From an uncultured Clostridia bacterium (GTDB lineage Bacteria; Bacillota; Clostridia; RGIG6154), in contig CAKSDT010000098.1 of assembly GCA_934446135.1 (NCBI GenBank), positions 1 to 6,406 on the forward strand: a stretch of 6,406 nucleotides of DNA, read 5' to 3'. Below, piece by piece: positions 1-6,046 of this stretch (position 1 is its first letter; the number at the start of each line of letters is the position of its first letter). The translations under genes and the position numbers were made by a program. The notes below the pieces were generated by a model, which saw nothing but the letters and a program-made list of their open reading frames with translations, did not search any database and had not been told where the DNA came from.

Positions 1-1
1 G

Positions 2-280
2 ATATCATTTCTGGCAATCTATTATATAAATATTTATTTTTTTGATATGGGTATTATATTAAAGGCAATTTTGGGAGCGGCATTTATAACACTGGCAGAA
101 CTTGTTACCGGAATAATAGTAAACATAGTTCTTAAGTGGGATATATGGAACTATTCAAAATTACCTTTTAATGTCAAGGGGCAGATATGTTTGCTGTATT
201 CCATTTTCTGGATTGCTTTGTGTTTTGTTCTTATACCGATATGCAATGTCATAAACAATAAGATTTATTTATTAAAATGA
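2..280 (+). CDS. C-terminal part of a CmpB-type (putative ABC transporter type IV) membrane protein, 5'-truncated by the window edge
   Basis: The frame is open from base 2 to the TAA at 278-280, giving 92 visible residues. The ATG at 47 is probably internal, because the codons before it are also hydrophobic and continue the protein. Two membrane segments are visible: one around ILGAAFITLAELVTGIIVNIVL and one around ICLLYSIFWIALCFVLIPI. Between them lies a WDIWNYSKLPFNVKGQIC stretch. The pattern E-x-x-T-G-x-x-V-N, then W-x-x-W-x-Y-S-x-x-P-F-N-x-x-G-Q-I-C, is what I recognise from the C-terminal end of the small integral-membrane family annotated as putative ABC-transporter type IV (CmpB, PF06541). 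Its biochemical role is not established. The stop lies only 9 bases before the -35 box of the next promoter, so this gene probably ends the preceding unit. Family assignment is from motif memory, not a search. Confidence 0.75.
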   Translation: MSFLAIYYINIYFFDMGIILKAILGAAFITLAELVTGIIVNIVLKWDIWNYSKLPFNVKGQICLLYSIFWIALCFVLIPICNVINNKIYLLK

Positions 281-289
281 TTAAAAGCC

Positions 290-318
290 TTGAATTTTTC
301 GATATACTATGATATAAT
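290..318 (+). promoter_or_regulatory. Sigma-A-type promoter of the uxaBAC operon
   Basis: TTGAAT at 290-295 serves as the -35 box and a perfect TATAAT at 313-318 as the -10 box, with a 17-base spacer. The bases TGA at 310-312 also give an extended -10 (TGnTATAAT). Transcription would start near 325, leaving a leader of about 30 bases before the uxaB start at 355. No riboswitch-sized leader fits here. No convincing operator was found; 301-316 contains only an AT-rich repeat, GATATA at a 10-base spacing. Confidence 0.8.
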
Positions 319-354
319 AAAAACGATTTATTTTATATTGAGGGAGATGAGGGT

Positions 355-1662
355 ATGAACATTAAAGATTATGTTAAAAAACAGGAAAGACCCGAAAGAG
401 TAATTCAATTTGGTGAGGGCGGATTTTTAAGAGGTTTTGTTGATTGGATGTTTCAACTTCTAAATGAACAAAGCCGCTTTAACGGAAGCGTTGTAGTAGT
501 TCAACCTATCGAAAAGGGAATGTGTAAGACTCTGGAAGAGCAAAACTGTATTTATACACATGTTATGAGGGGACTTTCAGACGGGAAAGAAGTGGTTGAC
601 AAAAAAATTATCGATGTAATTTCACGATGCGTTAATCCTTATGAAGAATACAACCGCTTTTTGGAACTTGCACATAATCCTGACATAAGATTTGTTGTTT
701 CCAATACAACGGAAGCCGGAATTTCCTACCACGAAGGCGATAAATTAACTGACAGACCGCCAAAGTCTTTTCCGGCAAAAGTTACTGTGCTTTTATACGA
801 AAGATTTAAGGCAGGGCTTGACGGATTTATTTTTATTCCGTGTGAACTAATTGATAATAACGGTGAAAATCTAAAGAAAATTGTTTTAAAGTATGCAAGC
901 GAGTGGAATCTTGAAAAAAATTTTATAAATTGGGTTGAAAATAATAACCATTTTTGTGATTCTCTGGTTGACAGAATTGTAACAGGCTATCCCAGACAGG
1001 AAACTATCGATTTGCCTTATGAGGATAATATGCTTGATACATCCGAACTATTCCATCTGTGGGTAATTCAGGGATGTGATAACCTGTTTGATGAATTGCC
1101 GTTTGATAAAGCGGGGCTTAATGTAATAGTTACTGATAACCTTAAAATGTATAAGACAAGAAAAGTGAGAATATTAAACGGTGCACATACATCACTTGTT
1201 CCTTATGCAATGCTTAACGGATTTGAAACTGTAAGGCAATGTGTAGAAAATGATAAAATGCTTGAACATATTAAAAAATGCGTATACGATGAAATAATAC
1301 CAACTCTTGAACTTCCAAGGGAAGAACTTATAAGTTATGCAGACAGTGTGCTTGAAAGATTTAAAAATCCGTTTATTAATCATTTTCTTTCCTCTATTGC
1401 ACTTAACTCTGTAAGTAAGTTTAAAGTGAGAGTTTTGCCGTCAATTTTAGAGTACATAAAAAAATACAATAAAATGCCTGAAGAATTGATATTATCTTTT
1501 GCATATCTGATTAAGTTCTACAGAACAGATATGGTAAATGATGATAAAGATGTTGTGGAATTTATGAAATCGGCAAGCGTTGAAGAGATTCTCGAAAATG
1601 AGTCACTTTGGGGAGAAAATCTTTCATTTTTAAAAGATGAGGTTAAAAAATATGTTGATTAA
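355..1662 (+). CDS. uxaB: Tagaturonate reductase (altronate oxidoreductase)
   Basis: This cytoplasmic NADH-dependent enzyme reduces D-tagaturonate to D-altronate, the second step of D-galacturonate breakdown. The 435-residue protein has the two domains of the mannitol/long-chain polyol dehydrogenase family. The N-terminal Rossmann domain starts with QFGEGGFLRGF at 18-28, and the family signature SNTTEAG lies at 116-122. The active-site segment KVRILNGAHT is at 270-279, with K270, N275 and H278 in the places of the conserved Lys, Asn and His. A helical C-terminal domain follows. It is somewhat shorter than E. coli UxaB (about 480 residues). Close paralogues are fructuronate reductase (UxuB) and mannitol dehydrogenase; the N-terminal QFGEGGFLRGF form and the uxaA and uxaC neighbours favour UxaB. 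The start is supported by the purine-rich AGGGAGATGAGGG just upstream of ATG 355. The end overlaps uxaA by 11 bases. Confidence 0.93.
   Translation: MNIKDYVKKQERPERVIQFGEGGFLRGFVDWMFQLLNEQSRFNGSVVVVQPIEKGMCKTLEEQNCIYTHVMRGLSDGKEVVDKKIIDVISRCVNPYEEYNRFLELAHNPDIRFVVSNTTEAGISYHEGDKLTDRPPKSFPAKVTVLLYERFKAGLDGFIFIPCELIDNNGENLKKIVLKYASEWNLEKNFINWVENNNHFCDSLVDRIVTGYPRQETIDLPYEDNMLDTSELFHLWVIQGCDNLFDELPFDKAGLNVIVTDNLKMYKTRKVRILNGAHTSLVPYAMLNGFETVRQCVENDKMLEHIKKCVYDEIIPTLELPREELISYADSVLERFKNPFINHFLSSIALNSVSKFKVRVLPSILEYIKKYNKMPEELILSFAYLIKFYRTDMVNDDKDVVEFMKSASVEEILENESLWGENLSFLKDEVKKYVD
1636..1642 (+). promoter_or_regulatory. Ribosome binding site that fixes the uxaA start at 1652
   Basis: GATGAGG inside the 3' end of uxaB ends 9 bases before ATG 1652, a normal spacing. 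The upstream in-frame ATG at 1637 lies within this site and is preceded by CTTTCATTTTTAAAAG, which has no Shine-Dalgarno sequence. The start at 1652 is therefore preferred, giving 459 residues. Confidence 0.7.
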
Positions 1663-3031
1663 TTCTCGTGATAATGTTACCGTAAATATTAATGATGGAC
1701 ATAAGTATGCCTTGAGGGATATAAATGAGGGCGAAAATATAATAAAATACGGTTTTCCTATAGGGCACGCAACAAAAAATATCAAAGAAGGGGAACATAT
1801 ACATACTCATAATCTGAAAACAAATTTAAGCGGTGTTTTAAATTATGAATATACTCCCGAACTAAAAAATGTATTACCAAAGTTGTCCGATACGTATTTT
1901 ATGGGCTATGAGCGTGAAAACGGCGATGTGGGGATAAGAAACGATATTTGGATAATAAACACTGTTGGGTGTGTGAATAAAATATCCGAAAGACTTTCAA
2001 AACTGACAGGTGCAATATCAGTTTCACATCCGTTTGGCTGTTCACAGCTCGGCGATGATATGAGGATTACACAACAAGTTTTAAAGGGACTTGTAAATCA
2101 TCCTAATGCCGGCGGTGTGCTTGTTCTCGGACTTGGCTGCGAAAACAATAATATTGGAGAATTTAAAAAAGTTCTCGTAGATTATAACCCTGACAGAGTG
2201 AAATTTCTTAATGCACAGGATTTTGATGACGAAATTGAGGAAGGCGTTAAATTAATTGAACAACTTAAAGAATACGCGGCAAGGTTTGAGAGAAAAAAGA
2301 TAAATATATCAAAACTGAAAGTTGGTCTTAAATGCGGCGGAAGTGACGGATATTCGGGCATAACTGCCAATCCGCTTGTAGGAATGTTTTCCGATAAACT
2401 GATAGGTATGGGAGGTTCAACAGTTCTTACCGAAGTTCCGGAAATGTTTGGTGCGGAAACTATTTTGATGAAAAGATGCGTTGACAGACAAGTGTTTGAC
2501 AAAACTGTCAGACTTATAAATAATTTTAAAGAGTATTTTATTAAGCATGGCCAGGAAGTTTATGAAAATCCGTCTCCCGGAAATAAAGCAGGCGGAATTA
2601 CAACCCTTGAAGAAAAATCATTGGGATGTGTTCAAAAAGGAGGTACATCCAATGTGGTTGATGTGCTTGATTTTGGCGATACAGTTCAAAAAAACGGTCT
2701 TAACTTGCTGAACGGTCCGGGAAATGATATAGTTGCAGTTACCAATCTTACTGCGGCAGGTGTTCATCTTGTTTTGTTTACCACAGGAAGGGGAACTCCG
2801 CTCGGAGGTCTTGTCCCTACAGTTAAAATTGCAACAAATTCCAATCTTGCACACAAAAAGAGTAACTGGATTGATTTTGATGCAGGAAAAATGTTGGAAA
2901 AAGAAAGCACAGAAGAAATATCAAATCAACTGTTTGAAAAAGTTGTTTCAGTTGCAAACGGCGAAGAAACCAAAAATGAAATTAACGGATACAGGGAAAT
3001 ATCAATATTTAAGGATGGTGTTATATTATGA
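1652..3031 (+). CDS. uxaA: Altronate dehydratase
   Basis: This metal-dependent (Fe2+/Mn2+ in characterised members) cytoplasmic enzyme dehydrates D-altronate to 2-keto-3-deoxy-D-gluconate. The 459-residue protein belongs to the UxaA/GarD family. Residues 1 to about 60 form an N-terminal SAF domain with GHKYALRDI at 16-24, IKYGFPIGHAT at 31-41 and HTHNLKTNLS at 51-60. The catalytic region shows GDVGIRND (91-98), HPFGCSQLGDD (126-136), GLGCENN (160-166), LKCGGSDGYSGITANP (226-241), GNKAGGITTLEEKSLG (310-325), GPGND (355-359) and TTGRGTPLGG (377-386). Galactarate dehydratase is the main alternative, but placement between uxaB and uxaC makes altronate the likely substrate. The segment between DNVTV and GHKYA looks about 25 residues shorter than in E. 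coli UxaA (495 residues). The gene overlaps uxaB by 11 bases and uxaC by 4 (ATGA), suggesting coupled translation. Confidence 0.93.
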   Translation: MLINSRDNVTVNINDGHKYALRDINEGENIIKYGFPIGHATKNIKEGEHIHTHNLKTNLSGVLNYEYTPELKNVLPKLSDTYFMGYERENGDVGIRNDIWIINTVGCVNKISERLSKLTGAISVSHPFGCSQLGDDMRITQQVLKGLVNHPNAGGVLVLGLGCENNNIGEFKKVLVDYNPDRVKFLNAQDFDDEIEEGVKLIEQLKEYAARFERKKINISKLKVGLKCGGSDGYSGITANPLVGMFSDKLIGMGGSTVLTEVPEMFGAETILMKRCVDRQVFDKTVRLINNFKEYFIKHGQEVYENPSPGNKAGGITTLEEKSLGCVQKGGTSNVVDVLDFGDTVQKNGLNLLNGPGNDIVAVTNLTAAGVHLVLFTTGRGTPLGGLVPTVKIATNSNLAHKKSNWIDFDAGKMLEKESTEEISNQLFEKVVSVANGEETKNEINGYREISIFKDGVIL

Positions 3032-4398
3032 AATTTTTAACAGAAGATTTTATGCTTCACGGCGAAACAGCAAAAAAACTTTATAACGATTATGCGAAAG
3101 GTATGCCGATTATAGACTATCATTGTCACTTAAGTCCAAAGGAAATTGCTGAAGACTTTAAATTTGACAATATAGGAGAGCTATTTTTGGGCGGTGATCA
3201 CTATAAATGGAGAGCAATGCGTTCAAACGGAGTTGATGAAAAATATATTACAGGTGACTCTACATATTACGAAAAATTTATGAAGTGGGCTGAAACTGTT
3301 CCGTATCTTATAGGAAATCCGCTTTATCATTGGATGCACCTTGAACTTAAGGTTTACTTTGGATTGGATGAGGCACTTACTCCCGAAAATGCAGACGAAA
3401 TATGGAACAAGTGCAATGAACTTTTGAAAAAACCTGAATTTTCAGCAAGAAATTTGATTAAAAATTCAGGTGTTGAAATTCTGTGTACAACGGATGACCC
3501 TATGGACGATTTGAGATATCATAAACAGTTAAGAGAAGATGGATACGAAGTTAAAGTTTTGCCTACATTCAGACCGGATAAGGCAGTTTTGATTGAAAAA
3601 GATACTTTTGTTCCTTATGTAAGCGAAACAATGAATGTTAAAACTTATGCTGAATTTTGTGATCTGCTTGTTGCAAGACTTCATTACTTCCACGATAACG
3701 GCTGCAGACTTTCTGATCACGCAATGGAATATGTTCCTTATGCTGAGGGAAACCCCGAAGAAATTTTCATAAAGAGGATGAGCGGTAAAGAAATTTCTAA
3801 AGAAGAGGCAGATGCTTTTAAGACCGCTGTTCTTAAAATTCTTGCAAAAGAATATGTTAAACTTGATTGGGCTATGCAAATTCATATCGGTGCACTTAGG
3901 AATAACAATAAAAGAATGTTTGATGTTTTGGGACCGGATACAGGTTTTGACTCAATTAACGATCTTGCAATCGCTGAACCGCTTTCAAAATTTATGGATT
4001 GTCTTGAGCAAGATGATGTACTTCCGAAAACGATTCTTTATACTTTAAATCCAAAAGATAATTATGTTTTGGGTACAATGCTCGGAAACTTCCAGAAAGC
4101 ACCTGTTGCCGGTAAAATTCAGTTTGGTTCGGGTTGGTGGTTTAATGATCAGAGAGACGGTATGGAAAGTCAGATGCGTTCGCTGGCAAATTTGGGCCTT
4201 TTATCAAGGTTTGTCGGAATGCTTACAGATTCAAGAAGTTTAGTATCTTACACAAGACATGACTACTTCAGTAGAATAATGTGTAATCGTATAGGCGGAT
4301 GGGTAGATGCCGGTGAATATCCGAAAGATTTTGATATGCTTGAAAAGGTTGTTAAAGGAATTTGCTATAATAATGCAAAAGAATACTTTAAGTTTTAA
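3028..4398 (+). CDS. uxaC: Uronate isomerase (glucuronate/galacturonate isomerase)
   Basis: This enzyme of the amidohydrolase superfamily isomerises D-galacturonate to D-tagaturonate, and D-glucuronate to D-fructuronate, so it catalyses the first step although it is encoded last. The 456-residue product is close to the E. coli length (about 470). The HxH metal motif is YHCH with H32 and H34. Other family blocks are GDHYKWRAMRSNG (56-68), LCTTDDP (152-158), WAMQIHIGALRNNN (281-293, with H286), FGSGWWFNDQRDGM (366-379) and LTDSRSLVSYTRHDYFSR (399-416), where D401 fits the conserved metal-ligand aspartate. AAGGATGG at 3011-3018 is the ribosome binding site, and the ATG overlaps the uxaA stop as ATGA. 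The isomerase could also feed glucuronate into a uxuA/uxuB branch, but those genes are not in the window. Confidence 0.96.
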   Translation: MKFLTEDFMLHGETAKKLYNDYAKGMPIIDYHCHLSPKEIAEDFKFDNIGELFLGGDHYKWRAMRSNGVDEKYITGDSTYYEKFMKWAETVPYLIGNPLYHWMHLELKVYFGLDEALTPENADEIWNKCNELLKKPEFSARNLIKNSGVEILCTTDDPMDDLRYHKQLREDGYEVKVLPTFRPDKAVLIEKDTFVPYVSETMNVKTYAEFCDLLVARLHYFHDNGCRLSDHAMEYVPYAEGNPEEIFIKRMSGKEISKEEADAFKTAVLKILAKEYVKLDWAMQIHIGALRNNNKRMFDVLGPDTGFDSINDLAIAEPLSKFMDCLEQDDVLPKTILYTLNPKDNYVLGTMLGNFQKAPVAGKIQFGSGWWFNDQRDGMESQMRSLANLGLLSRFVGMLTDSRSLVSYTRHDYFSRIMCNRIGGWVDAGEYPKDFDMLEKVVKGICYNNAKEYFKF

Positions 4399-4404
4399 AA
4401 AATC

Positions 4405-4433
4405 AGGCGGTTTTCCTTTTCGGTAAACCGCCT
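4405..4433 (+). terminator. GC-rich stem-loop just after uxaC, possible weak or bidirectional terminator
   Basis: AGGCGGTTT (4405-4413) pairs with AAACCGCCT (4425-4433). After a T-T mismatch, CC (4415-4416) can pair with GG (4422-4423), leaving a TTTTC loop. It lies 6 bases after the uxaC stop. On the + strand it is followed only by TTAAAAAT, not a true T-tract. On the - strand it is followed by GATTTTTT. It could protect the 3' end of the mRNA, stop antisense transcription, or act together with the next hairpin. Confidence 0.6.
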
Positions 4434-4434
4434 T

Positions 4435-4511
4435 AAAAATAAGGAATGTCACACAGTTTTAAATGCTAACTGAGTTTAGTATTTGTTTATAACTGTGAGA
4501 CTTCCTTTTTT
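4435..4511 (+). terminator. Long hairpin with T-tract, likely terminator of the uxaBAC operon
   Basis: The lower stem is AAGGAA (4441-4446) with TTCCTT (4502-4507), then GTC (4448-4450) with GAC (4499-4501), then CACAGTT (4452-4458) with AACTGTG (4491-4497). A bulged T and an A-A mismatch interrupt it. An upper stem follows: AAATGCTAA (4461-4469) with TTAGTATTT (4476-4484), including one G-T wobble, closed by a six-base loop. The stem runs into a T-run (4506-4511) and is preceded by AAAAA (4435-4439), the usual layout of an intrinsic terminator that may work on both strands. At about 67 bases it is longer than most terminators. Confidence 0.75.
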
Positions 4512-4513
4512 GA

Positions 4514-4531
4514 TGTCAGTTTCAACTGACA
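4514..4531. promoter_or_regulatory. Perfect 8-2-8 palindrome, possible operator
   Basis: TGTCAGTT and AACTGACA are exact inverted repeats separated by TC. There is no T-tract after it on either strand, so it is a poor terminator. It lies about 45 bases upstream of the -35 box of the trmK promoter. A candidate TATTAT (-10 like) sits at 4536-4541, with ATGTCA 17 bases upstream. The size and symmetry fit a dimeric repressor site, but no regulator gene is visible and this is inference. Confidence 0.35.
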
Positions 4532-4577
4532 GTAGTATTATATGCAATGGAAATGTTTTTATTCAAATTTTATTTTA

Positions 4578-4606
4578 TTGACAAAAAAAATCAATTGTGT
4601 TAAACT
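4578..4606 (+). promoter_or_regulatory. Promoter of trmK-nif3 (possibly also rnpB)
   Basis: A perfect TTGACA at 4578-4583 and TAAACT at 4601-4606 are separated by 17 bases. TGT at 4598-4600 supplies an extended -10 (TGnTAAACT). An A-run follows the -35 box and AT-rich sequence precedes it. Transcription should begin near 4613, about 20 bases before ATG 4633. This placement makes the GTG at 4597 an unlikely start because it falls inside the promoter. Confidence 0.78.
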
Positions 4607-4632
4607 GTTTGGGCGGATATGAGGGAATATGT

Positions 4633-5358
4633 ATGATTTTATTGAGCGAAAGATTAAAAACTGTTGCGGAAATGGTGAACTTTGACTCTGTTTCGGATAT
4701 TGGTACAGACCATGGAAAACTACCTGTTTACTTGGTTCAGTCGGGAAAAGTCAAATTTGCGATAGCATCCGATATAAATGAGGGACCTGTTGAAGCATGC
4801 AGGCGGACTGTTGAAAAGTTCAATCTTTCTGATAAAATCAATATCAGACGCTCGGACGGACTTGAAAATTTCGCCCCGTTTGAAACTAAAACCCTTTGTA
4901 TAGCAGGTATGGGCGGAGAACTCATTTTCCAAATACTTAAGAGTTTTCCTGAAAAAACCAATTCGTTTGAAGAAATCGTTCTTCAACCTATGACTCAAAC
5001 GGAAAGACTTAAAAAATGTCTCTTTGACAACGGTTTTGTAATACTTGATGAGACCCTTGCAAAAGAAAAAAATAAAATTTATGATGTAATTAAGGTGAAA
5101 AAAACAAATAATAAAGTTGAATATAAATATGTTGATTTGTTTTTTTCGGATAAATTGCTTCAAAAGAAAGATGATATTTTTACAGAATATAAAAATAAAA
5201 TCATTAAAAAGATTTTGGCTGCCGTTGAGGGAATCAAAAAAAGTTCGGCGGCAGACGAAAATGAAATTGAGTTTTTAATGAATGTGTTAAAAGAGGTAGA
5301 ATCGGTAGATGAAACTGAAAAAGATAATCGGTGTTTTGGAAAGCATAGCATCACCTGA
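4633..5358 (+). CDS. trmK: tRNA (adenine(22)-N(1))-methyltransferase
   Basis: TrmK uses S-adenosylmethionine to methylate N1 of A22 in the D-arm region of tRNAs such as tRNA-Ser and tRNA-Tyr. The 241-residue protein has an N-terminal Rossmann methyltransferase fold: LSERLKTVAEMV at 4-15, the SAM motif SDIGTDHGKLPVYL at 21-34, SDIN at 46-49, SDGL at 74-77, AGMGG at 91-95 and LQP at 117-119. A charged, helical C-terminal extension from about 165 probably forms the coiled coil seen in this family. The start at ATG 4633 is chosen because GAGGG (4621-4625) lies 7 bases upstream and a promoter covers the upstream GTG at 4597. The length agrees with the family (roughly 225-240 residues). The last 50 bases overlap nif3 in another frame, so the tail after about residue 225 is likely dispensable. 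Confidence 0.92.
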   Translation: MILLSERLKTVAEMVNFDSVSDIGTDHGKLPVYLVQSGKVKFAIASDINEGPVEACRRTVEKFNLSDKINIRRSDGLENFAPFETKTLCIAGMGGELIFQILKSFPEKTNSFEEIVLQPMTQTERLKKCLFDNGFVILDETLAKEKNKIYDVIKVKKTNNKVEYKYVDLFFSDKLLQKKDDIFTEYKNKIIKKILAAVEGIKKSSAADENEIEFLMNVLKEVESVDETEKDNRCFGKHSIT

Positions 5359-6043
5359 ATTAAAAGAAGATTGGGACAATGTCGGATTGATGATTGGTAC
5401 TGAAGATAAAGATGTTGATAAAATTTTAATTGCCCTGGACTTTAATTCGCTTGTTTTGGAAGAGGCAATAAAACTTAAAGCCAATCTTATAATTACCCAT
5501 CATCCTTTGATATTTAATCCTTTAAAAAATATAACGGACGAAAGAATTTTAAAAGCAATAAAAAATGATATTGCAGTATACAGCATGCACACAAATTTAG
5601 ACAATGCAGTAAACGGGGTAAACTATGCTCTTTCGGAAAAACTCGGTATATATAATTGCTTAAGTTCGGGTATGATACGGTTCGGATATATTCCGGAAAC
5701 AACATTCGGCGACTATATTGATATAGTTAAGAGAGAACTTGAAACAAGTTCTGTAAGAACGGTCGGAAATCCGCAAAAAACCATACGCAAAGTTGCAGTG
5801 CTTGGCGGCAGCGGTGGAAGTATGCTAAATGATGCTTTTCCCCTTAATTGCGACCTTTATATAACCGGGGAATGTGCATATAATTATGCTTTGGATGCTT
5901 TTGAGAGAGGTCTTTGTGTTATTGCCGCAGGTCACTTTGAAACTGAAAATCCCGTTGTGGCAAAGTTAAAAAAGATGCTCGAACTTAGAATTGATGCAGA
6001 AATATTCGAGTCAAAAGTAAAAAATATATATAAAACAGTTTAA
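5309..6043 (+). CDS. Nif3-like dinuclear metal-centre protein (DUF34, GTP cyclohydrolase 1 type 2 homolog)
   Basis: This belongs to the widespread NIF3/YbgI/YqfO family, whose members assemble as ring hexamers with two metal ions per subunit; the cellular role is unsettled. The metal ligands expected from E. coli YbgI are all present: H64-H65 in ITHHPLIF, D98 in HTNLDNAVNGVN, and H209 with E213 in GHFETE. Other family blocks are EDWDNVGLMIG (20-30) and DLYITGE (182-188). The 244-residue length matches the short YbgI type. The PII/CutA-like insert of B. subtilis YqfO (about 370 residues) is absent; the break would fall near 118-132. The start at 5309 keeps the conserved WDNVG at its usual distance from the N terminus; GAGG (5293-5296) is 12 bases upstream, slightly far. 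It overlaps trmK by 50 bases, the common Firmicute trmK-nif3 pairing. Confidence 0.93.
   Translation: MKLKKIIGVLESIASPELKEDWDNVGLMIGTEDKDVDKILIALDFNSLVLEEAIKLKANLIITHHPLIFNPLKNITDERILKAIKNDIAVYSMHTNLDNAVNGVNYALSEKLGIYNCLSSGMIRFGYIPETTFGDYIDIVKRELETSSVRTVGNPQKTIRKVAVLGGSGGSMLNDAFPLNCDLYITGECAYNYALDAFERGLCVIAAGHFETENPVVAKLKKMLELRIDAEIFESKVKNIYKTV
6005..6034 (+). promoter_or_regulatory. Possible rnpB promoter inside the 3' end of nif3
   Basis: TATAAA at 6029-6034, within a TATATATAAA run, would place a transcription start near 6041, just before the P1 helix of rnpB at 6047. The best -35 match 18 bases upstream is TTCGAG (6005-6010), only three of six consensus bases. The site is inferred mainly because rnpB needs high expression and there is no room for a promoter after the nif3 stop. 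The alternative is processing from the trmK-nif3 transcript. Confidence 0.35.
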
Positions 6044-6046
6044 TAT

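Noticed and set aside
47..49. ATG 47 as a true start of a 77-residue protein
   Set aside because: The frame is open to the window edge, the preceding codons are hydrophobic, no ribosome binding site precedes it, and the family is longer.
301..316. GATATA direct repeat at 10-base spacing, possible activator or repressor site
   Set aside because: It is AT-rich low-complexity sequence overlapping the -10 box, with imperfect symmetry and no known motif.
1637..1651. Upstream in-frame ATG giving a 464-residue UxaA
   Set aside because: It has no ribosome binding site and overlaps the GATGAGG that serves the ATG at 1652.
2733..3086. Forward open frame of 117 codons across the uxaA-uxaC junction
   Set aside because: It is a shadow of two well-supported genes and has low-complexity K/Q-rich sequence with no family features.
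4597..4632. GTG start adding 12 residues to TrmK
   Set aside because: The GTG lies inside the predicted extended -10 region, and ATG 4633 has a well-placed GAGGG and matches the family N terminus.
4720..5163. 147-codon reverse-strand open frame opposite trmK
   Set aside because: It is antisense to a conserved gene, and its F/I/K-rich content is what AT-rich complements produce.
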